From Bacillus sp. FJAT-44742 (GTDB taxonomy: Bacteria > Bacillota > Bacilli > Bacillales > Marinococcaceae): 64,000 bases of DNA. This document shows positions 1 to 9,884 of the stretch, piece after piece. Below the pieces are notes generated by a model, which saw nothing but the letters and a program-made list of their open reading frames with translations, did not search any database and was not told where the DNA came from. The stretch covers positions 619,133 to 683,132 of the forward strand of contig NZ_KZ454936.1 in assembly GCF_002797315.1 (NCBI RefSeq), given 5' to 3'. Position 1 is the first letter of the stretch. Every line of letters starts with the position of its first letter. Position numbers and translations under genes: made by a program.

Positions 1-597
<597 letters not shown>

Positions 598-659
598 CAT
601 CGTACAGATGCAAAAGGACAATTTTTGAAAAGTTCTTTGATGAAGAAAGGAGAAGCAAC

Positions 660-1319
660 ATGCACGAAAATGAAAAAGCGAGACAAGCGCTGCAGGAAGG
701 AAATATGGAGGAAGCGGCAAAAGCATTACATAAAGCTATTGAGGAAGATCCAAACGATCCGGTTAACTTTATTAATTTTGGCAACCTCTTAGCCGGCGTG
801 GGAGAGGAAGACAGGGCTCTGCAGTTTTATCAAAAAGCACTAGAGCTGGATGAAAATGCTGCTACTGCCTATTACGGCTCAGGCAATGTATTATATAATC
901 AAGATAAAATGGCAGAAGCTCTTACCATGTACCAGCAGGCATTAAAAGCAGGTTTGGATGATCCAAATTTACATTATATGATGGGCCTTGTGTATTATCA
1001 GTCTGGAAGGATTCCAAGGGCCCTGGCTTCACTGAAAAGAGCTCTGGAGCAGAATGAAGAGGATACAGAAGCGCGCTTTTACTATGGTTTATGTCTGGCC
1101 CAGTCGGACCAGATAGAAGAATCCATTTTGGAATTTGAGCGAGTGATCAATGAAAATGAAGAGCATGCAGATGCCCACTTTAACCTTGGTGTGGCAATGA
1201 TTTACCAAGAGAAAGCAAAAGAAGCACTGAACCATTTTGAAAAAGCTTTGGAGATCCAGCCAGATCACATGCTTGCTGCCAATGGGAAAAAAAGAGTAGA
1301 AGAGCTGCTGGGAAATTAA
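660..1319 (+). CDS. yrrB: TPR-repeat protein (YrrB family)
   Basis: A 219-residue soluble protein made almost wholly of 34-residue tetratricopeptide repeats, about six, with recurring alanine/tyrosine/proline positions such as A-x-x-x-Y-G-x-G-N and F-E-K-A-L-E-I-Q-P. TPR proteins are scaffolds for protein contacts; no catalytic residues are visible. It lies between mnmA and recD2, the same place as B. subtilis yrrB, and abuts the next gene, so the two are probably cotranscribed. The start ATG at 660 follows GAAAGGAG. The binding partner is unknown. Confidence 0.9.
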   Translation: MHENEKARQALQEGNMEEAAKALHKAIEEDPNDPVNFINFGNLLAGVGEEDRALQFYQKALELDENAATAYYGSGNVLYNQDKMAEALTMYQQALKAGLDDPNLHYMMGLVYYQSGRIPRALASLKRALEQNEEDTEARFYYGLCLAQSDQIEESILEFERVINENEEHADAHFNLGVAMIYQEKAKEALNHFEKALEIQPDHMLAANGKKRVEELLGN

Positions 1320-1334
1320 GTGGAGGAAAAAGTA

Positions 1335-3641
1335 ATGGTGGATCATTCTTCTCAATTGAATACAGAGGAAGAAGACCGTCCCTATATTCGGGGCAGTGTC
1401 CTTCATGTTATTTTTCGAAACGACGATAATGGCTACACAGTAGCAAAAGTGAAGGTGAAAAAGGCCCAGCCTTCTGTGGAAGGTGACACGGTTACCGTGG
1501 TCGGGTTTTTTCCAGTCATTGAACCAGAAGAAACGTATGAATTTGAAGGATCTTTCAAAGAGCATCCACGGTTTGGAAAACAGCTCCAGGCAGAATCATA
1601 TCGTAAGGATATTCCTACAGAAGAAGAAGCTGTCATCTCTTATTTAGCCAGCGACCGTTTCACGGGGATCGGGAAGAAAACAGCTGCGTCGATCGTACAA
1701 AGCCTGGGTAATGATGCCATAAATAAAATCCTTGATAATCCAGACGTTTTAAGGGAAGTACAAGGATTAAACGAAAAAAAGCGTACCCTCTTATTTGATC
1801 AATTGATGGAAACTCAGGGGATGGAGAGAGCGATGCTCTTGTTGACCCGTTATGGCTTTGGCCTTGATCTTGCAGTCAAGGTTTATAATACGTATAAAGA
1901 CCAGACCTTGGAAACTGTTCAGAGTAACCCTTATCAACTTGTCTGGGATGTAGAAGGAATTGGCTTTCATAAAGCAGATAAACTGGGACGAAAGATGGGA
2001 ATTAAGGATAATAACATTGAACGGATTAAGGCAGGTGTGCTGTACGGCCTGTACGAGCATACTATGCAGGACGGTCACGTGTATATGCCACAGCATCTTC
2101 TTGAAGAGAAGTCTGTTGAACTTCTTAGTGAGGATTCAGAAGCTATATCAAAAGATGAAGTGTGGAACGGTCTTCTGGAACTTGCTGAAGACGGAAAAGT
2201 TGCTGTTGAGGATGAAAGAGCTTATATTACCTCTTTATATTTTGCTGAAAAGGGTTTTGTCACGAATGTCCGGAGATTATTAACAAAGGATGAAGAAGAT
2301 CCATTCCCTGAAGCGGAATTTTTAAAAGCATTAGGTGAAGCAGAGGAACGGTTTAGCATTGAATATGAAAATCAACAGCGTGAGGCTATACAAAAAGCCA
2401 TACATTCCCCCCTTATGGTCCTAACAGGCGGCCCTGGGACAGGCAAAACCACTGTTATACGTGCCATTGTGGAAATATTTGCTAGTCTGCATGGGTACTC
2501 TTTAGAACAAAACGATTACAAAAATGATGAACCCTTTCCGGTCCTTTTGGCAGCACCGACTGGACGCGCTGCCAAACGAATGAAAGAATCGACAGGACTG
2601 CCTGCCACCACTATTCACAAATTGCTAGGCTATAAAGGAGAAGCGGAAGAGGAAGGTTTTGAAAAAAGTGAAGAGCAGCAGTTAGAAGGAAAACTTCTTA
2701 TTATTGATGAAGTGTCCATGGTCGATATGTGGCTGGCCAATCAATTATTTAAAGCAGTGCCAGATGACATGCAGGTGATCTTAGTGGGTGATGAGGATCA
2801 GCTTCCCTCCGTAGGTCCTGGACAGGTGTTGGGAGATTTAATTCATTCTGAATGCGTGCCTGTTGTCTCCTTGTCTGTTGTTTATCGGCAGGCAGAAGGG
2901 TCTTCCATTATTGATTTGGCCCATATCATAAAAAATGGTGAATTTCCTGAGAAGCTGGAACAGCCTAAAAGTGACCGGAGATTTTTTCCTTGCGGAAAAC
3001 ACCAGGTAGCACAAGTGATTGAACAGGTCTGTGAGGGGGCAGTGCGACGAGGCTACAAACCAAAAGAAATACAGGTGCTTGCTCCCATGTACAGGGGCCC
3101 TGCGGGAGTGGATATGCTAAACGAGAGCCTCCAAGAACTGTTTAACCCGGCAAAAGAAGGGAAGCGCGAAGTGCTGTTTGGTGAAAAGATATACCGCACT
3201 GGTGATGTTGTTCTTCAGCTTGTAAACAACCCTGAAGAACAGGTCTTTAATGGGGATCGAGGAGAAATTGTAGCGATATTTACGGCAAAAGAAACAGTCG
3301 ATAAGCAAATTCAAATCGTGATTTCTTTTGATGGCATAGAGGTAACATATACAAAACAAGATCTTAAACAGATTACACTTGCTTATTGTTCCTCAATTCA
3401 TAAAGCCCAGGGTAGTGAGTTTCCCATCGTTGTTTTGCCAATGGTGATGTCCTACCGTCGAATGCTTAGAAGAAACCTTATTTATACAGCAGTCACAAGG
3501 GCCAAGGATTACTTGATCCTTTGCGGGGAAAGCAGGGCACTGGAATTTGGCATCAGCCAGCATAATAAGGACAGCCGTTTGACTCGTTTGAAGGAAAAAC
3601 TCCAGGAAGCCCTGCTGGAAGATACTCACCAGCATGAGTAA
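1335..3641 (+). CDS. recD2: RecD2-type ATP-dependent DNA helicase
   Basis: 768 residues. It is a superfamily 1B 5'-3' helicase of the RecD2/YrrC type, which acts without RecBC and helps replication forks and DNA repair. The N-terminal part has helix-hairpin-helix elements (RFTGIGKKTA). The motor has Walker A GGPGTGKTT near residue 365, Walker B DEVSMVD near 457, GDEDQLPSVGPG, and motif HKAQGSEFP near 689 followed by YTAVTRAK. A GTG at 1320 begins the longest frame, but a GGAGG at 1322-1326 lies 8 bases before the ATG at 1335, so the ATG is preferred. It begins 15 bases after yrrB. Confidence 0.95.
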   Translation: MVDHSSQLNTEEEDRPYIRGSVLHVIFRNDDNGYTVAKVKVKKAQPSVEGDTVTVVGFFPVIEPEETYEFEGSFKEHPRFGKQLQAESYRKDIPTEEEAVISYLASDRFTGIGKKTAASIVQSLGNDAINKILDNPDVLREVQGLNEKKRTLLFDQLMETQGMERAMLLLTRYGFGLDLAVKVYNTYKDQTLETVQSNPYQLVWDVEGIGFHKADKLGRKMGIKDNNIERIKAGVLYGLYEHTMQDGHVYMPQHLLEEKSVELLSEDSEAISKDEVWNGLLELAEDGKVAVEDERAYITSLYFAEKGFVTNVRRLLTKDEEDPFPEAEFLKALGEAEERFSIEYENQQREAIQKAIHSPLMVLTGGPGTGKTTVIRAIVEIFASLHGYSLEQNDYKNDEPFPVLLAAPTGRAAKRMKESTGLPATTIHKLLGYKGEAEEEGFEKSEEQQLEGKLLIIDEVSMVDMWLANQLFKAVPDDMQVILVGDEDQLPSVGPGQVLGDLIHSECVPVVSLSVVYRQAEGSSIIDLAHIIKNGEFPEKLEQPKSDRRFFPCGKHQVAQVIEQVCEGAVRRGYKPKEIQVLAPMYRGPAGVDMLNESLQELFNPAKEGKREVLFGEKIYRTGDVVLQLVNNPEEQVFNGDRGEIVAIFTAKETVDKQIQIVISFDGIEVTYTKQDLKQITLAYCSSIHKAQGSEFPIVVLPMVMSYRRMLRRNLIYTAVTRAKDYLILCGESRALEFGISQHNKDSRLTRLKEKLQEALLEDTHQHE

Positions 3642-3663
3642 TCACTTATTGTCACATTCTAAA

Positions 3664-3692
3664 CATACTCCGAGTTCAGCAGTTGGAGTATG
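3664..3692 (+). other. Perfect stem-loop after recD2
   Basis: CATACTCC and GGAGTATG form an 8-bp stem around a 13-base loop. No T-run follows, so it is not a standard terminator. It is the first of two hairpins in the 150 bases before the zinc-ribbon gene. Confidence 0.5.
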
Positions 3693-3761
3693 GAGCACAG
3701 GAGATTCATTTGTAAAAATAAGTATATAATTCCAGCAAAGAGGACATGATGGTTACCAAAA

Positions 3762-3781
3762 AGAGGCTCTAGAGAGCCTCT
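3762..3781 (+). other. 20-bp palindrome just upstream of a ribosome binding site
   Basis: AGAGGCTC-TAGA-GAGCCTCT is a perfect 8-bp stem with a 4-base loop. It ends 5 bases before the GAGGTG ribosome binding site of the next gene. A TATAAT lies at 3725-3730, which would put the hairpin in the 5' leader. It could be an operator, an mRNA stabiliser or a translational control element. Confidence 0.5.
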
Positions 3782-3798
3782 AGGTAGAGGTGACTGTA

Positions 3799-3993
3799 AT
3801 GAAATGTCCCAATTGTAAGCGTAAAGACCTGGGGAAATTAAGCGCAAATCAATATTATTGCTGGAATTGTTTTGTTGAATTAACTGTCATTGATGGTGTT
3901 TGCTCTTTATACCAAGTGGAAGAAGACGGCTCTTTAAGTTCTTTGGATGATCTATTTGAAGAAGAAGAGATGAAAATAGAAGCTGAAGGGTAA
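3799..3993 (+). CDS. Small zinc-ribbon protein
   Basis: 64 residues. The N-terminus has CPNC near residue 3 and CWNC near residue 23, a four-cysteine zinc ribbon, followed by a strongly acidic tail (FEEEEMKIEAEG). A GTG at 3790 is in frame but lies inside the GAGGTG ribosome binding site, so the ATG at 3799 is taken as the start. It is followed after 15 bases by the yrzQ-like gene. Small zinc-ribbon proteins occur at this place in Bacillus genomes; function unknown. Confidence 0.75.
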   Translation: MKCPNCKRKDLGKLSANQYYCWNCFVELTVIDGVCSLYQVEEDGSLSSLDDLFEEEEMKIEAEG

Positions 3994-4008
3994 AGGAGGC
4001 AAAACAGC

Positions 4009-4206
4009 ATGCGCACAACAATGTGGACTTCAATGCTTGCCTTGGGGGTAACCTCTGCGGCATACGCCATGACTAAAGGGCGAAGAAGAAAGAACATGTG
4101 GCAGCGTATGATGGAGCCAATGATGAATTTCGATGTCGAAGAATGGATGCCGGCTCGTAGCTCAGCAATGCAGCGTATCAGACGAAGAGTAAATAAGGCT
4201 ATTTAA
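4009..4206 (+). CDS. yrzQ: YrzQ-like small protein (DUF3918)
   Basis: 65 residues. There is a short N-terminal hydrophobic stretch (SMLALGVTSAAYAM) and a very basic C-terminus (MQRIRRRVNKAI) rich in Met and Arg, the layout of the DUF3918/YrzQ family. The B. subtilis homologue is shorter as I recall it; the extra residues here are in the middle. GGAGG lies before the ATG. It is likely cotranscribed with the zinc-ribbon gene and ends just before a strong terminator. Function unknown. Confidence 0.7.
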   Translation: MRTTMWTSMLALGVTSAAYAMTKGRRRKNMWQRMMEPMMNFDVEEWMPARSSAMQRIRRRVNKAI

Positions 4207-4216
4207 CAAATATATG

Positions 4217-4247
4217 CACTCTTTCCTGCGGGAAAGGGTGTTTTTTT
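4217..4247 (+). terminator. Rho-independent terminator after yrzQ
   Basis: CACTCTTTCC-TGCG-GGAAAGGGTG (one G-T pair) followed by seven T residues. Confidence 0.9.
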
Positions 4248-4397
4248 GACCTTTGGCAGTAGTTTCCGATGAAGAAAGACAGGAGCGTTGAAGCGGCTTC
4301 AGGATGTTGTCTGTTTGCTGTCCTATATCAAGTTAATTTAGAGGGAGTACATACTTTTGTGAAAAAAAGTCATGCTAGGAAATAGAGGTGGTGAAAG

Positions 4398-5474
4398 ATG
4401 GAAAGGAAGAAAGAAACAATCTGGCTTCTTAGAATTTTAATCATTGTTTTGATCCTGATAGGCTTTTATTTGTTAATGCTTCTTTCCCCCTGGTGGGTGG
4501 AAGGAGTAAAGAAAGCAGGAAAGATTCTTCTTCCTTTTCTTCTTGCCGGATTGATTACTTATCTTCTGCACCCCTTAGTAGATAAGATAGAACAATGGAA
4601 AGTCCCAAGGTTTCTTTCCATTCTCCTGATTTATGGTTTATTTATCGGCGGGACCGTGTGGGGAGTGATTAAGGGGGGGCCCTATTTATTTGATCAAGTG
4701 GAAAGTTTAATCACGCAGATTCCAGAGTGGAGTCAGGAGTTCAGTCAAACTATGACATGGATTCACCAAAGAGCGGACCAGTTCCCCCCGGCTCTTCATG
4801 ATGCAATGGAAGAAGGAATTGATCGAGTAGAACAAAGTATTCAAAGAGGGCTTGGTTCTTTGCTTGAAAGCTGGCAGCTAATGTTTGATGGAATGATTGT
4901 GATCTTTTTGCTTCCGTTTCTTGTCTTTTATTTATTAAAAGATCTAGAGGCTTTTGAAAAAACAGTTGTTCAAATTACACCAAAGAAGTGGAGAGATGAG
5001 GGTCTTTTATTAGTAAGAGCAGTAGATGAAGCATTGGGTGGGTACATAAAAGGACAGGTACTTGTTGCTTTGGCAGTAGGGCTGATTACAACGTCAGCCT
5101 TGTGGCTTATCGGAGTTCCTTTCCCTGTTTTATTAGGGATTTTTGCTGCCTTAATGGAGCTCATACCTTATTTTGGAGCATTCTTGGGAGCAATCCCCGC
5201 CCTCCTTGTTGCAGCTACGGTCTCATTAAGGGTACTGATTATTACAAGCATTACCCTCCTGATTATTCAGCAAATCGAAGGGAATGTTCTTTCACCTCTA
5301 ATAGTAGGTAAGAGCGTGCATTTACATCCCCTGCTTATTATATTTGCTTTACTGTTAGGATTTGAAGTAGCAGGTGTTCTTGGGCTGATTCTGGCTGTAC
5401 CTGTATTTGTTATTATAAGCAAAGTGATACGGGCCTTTAATGAACAAAAAATTACCTGGAAAACAGCCCCTTAA
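4398..5474 (+). CDS. yrrI: AI-2E family (PerM/YrrI) membrane transporter
   Basis: 358 residues with about eight predicted membrane helices: an N-terminal pair near residues 10-30 and 38-58, then a soluble stretch of about 100 residues, then a helix-rich C-terminal half. The conserved GxxxELIPYFGxxLG segment of the family reads LMELIPYFGAFLGAIPALL. Members export autoinducer-2 or act as Na+/H+ antiporters (reported for halophiles); the substrate here is unknown. In B. subtilis yrrI lies near alaS. The 3' end overlaps the convergent putB by 23 bases. Confidence 0.85.
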   Translation: MERKKETIWLLRILIIVLILIGFYLLMLLSPWWVEGVKKAGKILLPFLLAGLITYLLHPLVDKIEQWKVPRFLSILLIYGLFIGGTVWGVIKGGPYLFDQVESLITQIPEWSQEFSQTMTWIHQRADQFPPALHDAMEEGIDRVEQSIQRGLGSLLESWQLMFDGMIVIFLLPFLVFYLLKDLEAFEKTVVQITPKKWRDEGLLLVRAVDEALGGYIKGQVLVALAVGLITTSALWLIGVPFPVLLGIFAALMELIPYFGAFLGAIPALLVAATVSLRVLIITSITLLIIQQIEGNVLSPLIVGKSVHLHPLLIIFALLLGFEVAGVLGLILAVPVFVIISKVIRAFNEQKITWKTAP

Positions 5475-6363
5475 CTGCAAAGCTTACATTTTGAGGCCGT
5501 TCGGCAAGCCTGCGCATAAAGTAGCCATACCAATCATTACCGAAAGGAACATAGGAACAAAAACGGTATCCTTCCCCAACCAGTTGAAGTTGAAGTTCAT
5601 TGCGGAAGCCATACAGCATTTGAAATTCAAATAGATCTCTTGGAATATTGTGATCATCCACAAATTTCTTTACTTCTTCGATAATTACATGATCATGGGT
5701 AGCAATGGCTGTATAGCTGGCATTTAAAAGATGTTTTTTTATTAGCTTTAAAAAGTTGGCGTCTATATCTTTTTTTGATTGCATGGCAACGGTGGGAGGC
5801 TCTTTGTAGGCTCCTTTTACTAACCTCAGCGGTATGCCTTTTAATGCATCGAGGTCACTTTCTGCGCGGTATAAATAGGCTTGAATTACTGTGCCGACAT
5901 TATCAAATTCTTTTCGGAGCTCTGCCAGAATTTCTAATGTTGTTTGATAACGGCCGTAGTCTTCCATGTCAATATTTACAAACAAACCATATTCTTTAGC
6001 TTCACTAACTATGCTCTTCATGTTGTTTAAGCAAAGAGACCGGTCAATGTCCAGGCCAAGCTTAGTCAGTTTTAAAGATAGATGGCAGTCAGTTTTTTCT
6101 AAAGCTATTGCTTGTAGTATATTGATACAGTACTCTCGAGCTTCCGCAGCTTCTTTTGCATCAGTTACATACTCACCTAAGTGATCAACCGTGCACATAA
6201 TGCCTTGTGCATTTAAGGATTTGACTGTGGACATGGCACTCTCAATTGTCGTCCCCGCCACAACCTTGGAGGCCCCTAATCGAAGCCCCCATCTTTTGGC
6301 ACTTTTATTTAAAGTTTTACTTTGTGAAAGATAAAGGAAGAAACTTCTGGATACATTTTTCAA
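5452..6363 (-). CDS. putB: Proline dehydrogenase
   Basis: 303 residues, the usual length of stand-alone PutB. It oxidises L-proline to 1-pyrroline-5-carboxylate with FAD, the first step of proline catabolism. The beta/alpha-barrel core is visible with DMEDYGRYQTTLEI, LRLVKGAYKEP, ATHDHVIIEE, FEFQMLYGFRNELQ and the C-terminal YVPFGNDWYGYFMRRLAERPQN. The start is TTG at 6363, 7 bases after GGAGGG; an ATG three bases before the ribosome-spaced TTG is followed at once by a stop. It lies downstream of pruA, separated by a MITE-like element, and its end overlaps the AI-2E gene. Confidence 0.95.
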   Translation of the reverse strand: MKNVSRSFFLYLSQSKTLNKSAKRWGLRLGASKVVAGTTIESAMSTVKSLNAQGIMCTVDHLGEYVTDAKEAAEAREYCINILQAIALEKTDCHLSLKLTKLGLDIDRSLCLNNMKSIVSEAKEYGLFVNIDMEDYGRYQTTLEILAELRKEFDNVGTVIQAYLYRAESDLDALKGIPLRLVKGAYKEPPTVAMQSKKDIDANFLKLIKKHLLNASYTAIATHDHVIIEEVKKFVDDHNIPRDLFEFQMLYGFRNELQLQLVGEGYRFCSYVPFGNDWYGYFMRRLAERPQNVSFAVKGLFSR

Positions 6364-6419
6364 TTACATCCCCTCCACGCACCGATGAATTTAAGTAACC
6401 ATGGTATGAGTGAACAACT

Positions 6420-6608
6420 GGGGTGTCCTCAAAAGGCTCTTTTCAGCAGATATACGATTCACTTTTCATAAAGGCACAAGTACATCAACTTTTTTACGCT
6501 CACTTCATGTGCCTCCACGATACCCTCTATGCCTGCGGGCCTGGAGTCTACCTGTATTTCAGCCTAGGTTAGTTAAAACGATACCCTGTTTGCCTAATAG
6601 GACACCCC
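6420..6608. mobile_element. MITE-like element between pruA and putB
   Basis: 189 bp bounded by perfect 10-bp inverted ends (GGGGTGTCCT at 6420-6429, AGGACACCCC at 6599-6608); the match continues after a small gap with AGGC/GCCT. There is no open frame of note. Inside are two partly matching blocks starting CGATACCCT at about 6519 and 6579. No clear target duplication is visible. It may be a degenerate miniature transposable element or an intergenic repeat. Confidence 0.5.
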
Positions 6609-6619
6609 CTTTATATGTT

Positions 6620-8170
6620 CTAGTATTGGTCAGTCACAGTTTTTGGCTGCATAAATAAGAGAAGGTAATCAGGACCTCCGGCTTTAGAGTCTGTACCGGA
6701 CATATTAAATCCTCCAAATGGCTGGTATCCTACAATAGCTCCTGTGCATCCGCGGTTAAAATAAAGGTTTCCAACCATGAATTCCTCACGGGCTTTCTCG
6801 AGGTGTTCCCTATTATTTGAAATCACAGCACCAGTAAGACCGTAATCCGTATTATTGGCAATGTCTAAGAGCTCCTGAAAATCCTTGGCTTTAGAAAAAG
6901 CCACAACAGGACCAAATATTTCTTCCTGCATAATTCTCGCTTCAGGCTCCACATCAGAAAAGACAGTAGGCTTGATAAAATAGCCTTTTGAGTCGTCACC
7001 AGAGCCACCTGCTTTTAAGGTGCCTTCTCTTTTTCCAATTTCAATATAGTCCATGATCTTATCATAGGCAGCCTGGTCGTTCACCGGCCCCATGAAGTTA
7101 TCAGGTTCTTCAGGGTTTCCAACAGTTAATTCTTTCGTTCGTTCAGTCACTCTGTTAAGCACTTCCTCATATACATCCTCATGAACAACGGCACGAGAGC
7201 AGGCGGAGCACTTTTGCCCGGAGAATCCAAAGGCAGAGTAAACGATAGATTCAACGGCCGTATCAATATCACATTCACTATCTACAATGATCGTGTCTTT
7301 TCCGCCCATTTCTATGCTGGCCCGCTTGAACCATTTTTGTCCTGGCTGTACTTTAGCTGCCCGCTCATAAAGACGCACTCCTACATCCTTTGAACCGGTA
7401 AAATTAATAAAGGCTGTCTTTGGATGATCAACTAAAAAGTCACCAATTTCCGAGCCGCTTCCAGGGATGTAATTGACAACCCCTTTAGGCATTCCGCCTT
7501 CCTCTAAAGCTTCCATAAATTTGTATGCTATAACAGGTGTTGTGCTTGCTGGTTTGAGCAAGATAGTATTTCCGCAGACCATGGGGCCGACAGTCGTACC
7601 GGCCATGATGGCAAAAGCAAAGTTCCATGGGGAAATCGTCACACCCACACCGAGGGGGATGTAAGTAAATTGGTTAAACTCAAGTTCCTCCCTGCTGTGA
7701 ATAGGAACACCATTTTTCAATGTAAGAATTTGACGTCCGTAGTACTCCAGAAAGTCAATGGCCTCGGCTGTATCGGCGTCTGCTTCTTTCCACGGCTTTC
7801 CTGCTTCATATACGAGGTAAGAAGAAAATTCATGCTTTCTTCTTCTAACAATCGCTGCTGTTCTAAAAAGAACATTAGCCCGTGCTTCTGGCTTCCACTT
7901 TTTCCAAGATTCAAAAGCTTTCTGAGCACTTTGATGTGCTTTCTCTGCATGATCTTTTGTCGCTTTTGATACATAACCGACAATTTCTTTTTTGTCAGAT
8001 GGATTTTCAGAAACTATTTTATCCTCTGTCATGACTCGTTCTCCGCCTATAATAAGGGGGTATTCTTTTCCAAGCTCCTGCTTAACCAATGTTAGGGCTT
8101 CACCAAACTCTTTTTTATTAGCGGGATTAGTAAAATCAGTGAATGGCTCATGTCTATATGCCCATACCAT
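6620..8170 (-). CDS. pruA: 1-pyrroline-5-carboxylate dehydrogenase (RocA/PutC type)
   Basis: 516 residues, normal length. An NAD-dependent aldehyde dehydrogenase that turns pyrroline-5-carboxylate (as glutamate semialdehyde) into glutamate, the second step of proline and arginine catabolism. Seen: catalytic Glu in IEMGGKD near residue 286, catalytic Cys in SGQKCSACS near residue 321, the NAD-binding FTGSKDVG, and [10 protein letters not shown]. The gene starts at ATG 8170 behind GGAGC and has a near-perfect sigma-54 promoter about 50 bases upstream, so it should be induced by the RocR-like activator next to it. putB follows downstream. Confidence 0.96.
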   Translation of the reverse strand: MVWAYRHEPFTDFTNPANKKEFGEALTLVKQELGKEYPLIIGGERVMTEDKIVSENPSDKKEIVGYVSKATKDHAEKAHQSAQKAFESWKKWKPEARANVLFRTAAIVRRRKHEFSSYLVYEAGKPWKEADADTAEAIDFLEYYGRQILTLKNGVPIHSREELEFNQFTYIPLGVGVTISPWNFAFAIMAGTTVGPMVCGNTILLKPASTTPVIAYKFMEALEEGGMPKGVVNYIPGSGSEIGDFLVDHPKTAFINFTGSKDVGVRLYERAAKVQPGQKWFKRASIEMGGKDTIIVDSECDIDTAVESIVYSAFGFSGQKCSACSRAVVHEDVYEEVLNRVTERTKELTVGNPEEPDNFMGPVNDQAAYDKIMDYIEIGKREGTLKAGGSGDDSKGYFIKPTVFSDVEPEARIMQEEIFGPVVAFSKAKDFQELLDIANNTDYGLTGAVISNNREHLEKAREEFMVGNLYFNRGCTGAIVGYQPFGGFNMSGTDSKAGGPDYLLLFMQPKTVTDQY

Positions 8171-8217
8171 GACAAATCAGCTCCTTTACGTTAATAAATG
8201 ATTTCACCACTTAATAA

Positions 8218-8233
8218 TGCAAAAAGCGTGCCA
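8218..8233 (-). promoter_or_regulatory. Sigma-54 (SigL) promoter of pruA
   Basis: On the minus strand the sequence reads TGGCAC-GCTTT-TTGCA, matching the -24/-12 consensus with GG and GC at the required spacing. The predicted transcription start is near 8207, about 37 bases before the pruA ATG. Confidence 0.85.
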
Positions 8234-8283
8234 AAATAAAAAGTTAATAAAACAGTGAGGAAAAACAAGAAGAGACCGAAAAG

Positions 8284-8322
8284 TGCAAAAATACATTGCA
8301 TTTAAGTGCAAATTTTTTTGCG
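8284..8322. promoter_or_regulatory. Probable upstream activator sites for the RocR-like protein (pruA side)
   Basis: Two adjacent imperfect palindromes: TGCAA-N7-TTGCA at 8284-8300 and TGCAAA-TTTT-TTTGCG at 8307-8322. They centre about 100 bases upstream of the predicted sigma-54 start, a normal distance for an NtrC-family activator. Similar TGCAAA sites recur on the putP side. Confidence 0.55.
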
Positions 8323-8421
8323 TAGAGGAAAAGAAAATGTAAGTTATAAGAAAAACCTTCCTAGGAAGGCCGGGTAATCGAATTGTAAACGAGAGAAGGA
8401 AGGTAAAAGCAGACAACATTC

Positions 8422-9828
8422 CTATTCCTGTTTATTAATTTTGAATTTTTCAAGCTTATATTGAAGGCTTTGTCTGCTTATTCCTAGCTTTTTGGCTGAT
8501 CTTTTTATATTATATTCATTATTTTGCAGTGCATGTTTGATCATGGACTTTTCCATTTCTTTAAGCATTTGAGGCATAGTGTTTCCGTTTTTTAATGAAA
8601 AGGGAAGGGTATTTTCATCTTTCAGGCTGTGGTGAGCAAACCTCATTTTATTCTGAAAGTGTGGTGGAAGATGAGAATGTGAAATTTTTTCTTCTTCAAT
8701 AATTAAGTTCATAGCCCCTTCTATCACGTGCTCAAGTTCTCTGACGTTTCCAGGCCAATGATAGGAGTGGAAGGTCTCGCGTACGCCATCGGTTATCCCG
8801 CTGACGTTCATTTGAAAAAGGTAGTTATATTTTCTTAAGAAAGTTTCCACCAGTGGGAAAGTGTCATCTATTCGGTCCCTAAGAGGCGGAATAAAAAGAG
8901 TAACGACACTTAAACGATAATAAAGATCCTTTCGTAAACGTCCTTCTGCAATTGCATCGATGGGGTCTTCATTAATAGTCGCTAGTATACGTGTATTTAT
9001 GGGACGTTCTTTTGTTTCTCCTATCCTTGTTACCTTTCTTTCTTGAATGGCTCGCAGGAGCTTAGCTTGAAGAGAAGTGGGGAGAGAGTTAATTTCATCA
9101 AGAAGTAAAGTCCCTCCTTCAGCTTCTTCAAACAGCCCAGGGCGTTCAATTGCACCAGTAAAGGCCCCCTTTACTGTGCCAAAAAGTATGCCTTCAATTA
9201 AAGATTCTGGTAATGCGGCACAGTTTTGAGTAATAAACGGCCCAGCTGCTCTCTCACTGCCACTATGGATGCTTTGAGCAAATAATTCTTTGCCAGTTCC
9301 AGTTTCCCCAACAATCAAAACAGAAGAAGAGGTCCTTGTAGCTCTCTTAGCATTTTCAATCACTTCTTTAAACGGTGGTGAATCACCGATTAGATTGTCA
9401 AATGTGTAGGTAGTGTTACTCTTACGTTTTATATTTTCTCTAATCAGCTTCTCCACCTGGGTGATATCTTTAGCGATTTCAACAGCTGCAATGGTTTTTC
9501 CTCTTTTTTTTATCGGAAATATATTATTAATAGTGGTAATCTCTTCACCTTTATTGTTAAAATAGTTTTGTTTTTCATTGTGAAAGGATCTTCCATGGTG
9601 TAATGCTTGAAGAAGCCTGCTGTCCAGCTTATTTTTAAATCGAAATACATCAGTAATTTTCTTTTTCGAAAAATCCTCCATGGTCATGGATTCAATGGAA
9701 CGCATCTTTTTATTATAAATAATAGGCTTTGCCTCGGAATCTACAACTCTAATTCCTAGGTCAATATTATCCAGGATTGTTTGATGTATAAGGGGCTCGA
9801 TTAACTCGCTCTTTATTTTTTCTTCCAT
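8422..9828 (-). CDS. rocR: Sigma-54-dependent transcriptional activator, RocR-like
   Basis: 468 residues with three parts: an N-terminal PAS-like sensor (about 10-115, NIDLGIRVVD and YNKKMRSIESM), an AAA+ sigma-54 interaction domain (about 145-385) with Walker A GETGTGKE near 176 and the sigma-54 contact loop GAFTGA near 221, and a C-terminal Fis-type helix-turn-helix (NIKRSAKKLGISRQSLQYKLEKF). It resembles B. subtilis RocR, which activates arginine/ornithine catabolism. Here it lies between pruA and putP, each with a sigma-54 promoter, so it more likely senses proline or a breakdown product. In B. subtilis the put genes instead use PutR, a PucR-family protein. GAGGTGAGG precedes the ATG. Confidence 0.92.
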   Translation of the reverse strand: MEEKIKSELIEPLIHQTILDNIDLGIRVVDSEAKPIIYNKKMRSIESMTMEDFSKKKITDVFRFKNKLDSRLLQALHHGRSFHNEKQNYFNNKGEEITTINNIFPIKKRGKTIAAVEIAKDITQVEKLIRENIKRKSNTTYTFDNLIGDSPPFKEVIENAKRATRTSSSVLIVGETGTGKELFAQSIHSGSERAAGPFITQNCAALPESLIEGILFGTVKGAFTGAIERPGLFEEAEGGTLLLDEINSLPTSLQAKLLRAIQERKVTRIGETKERPINTRILATINEDPIDAIAEGRLRKDLYYRLSVVTLFIPPLRDRIDDTFPLVETFLRKYNYLFQMNVSGITDGVRETFHSYHWPGNVRELEHVIEGAMNLIIEEEKISHSHLPPHFQNKMRFAHHSLKDENTLPFSLKNGNTMPQMLKEMEKSMIKHALQNNEYNIKRSAKKLGISRQSLQYKLEKFKINKQE

Positions 9829-9884
9829 TTCCTCACCTCGCAGGTATAGTTGTATGACAAGAGACTGCTGATGCAGAACAAAAG

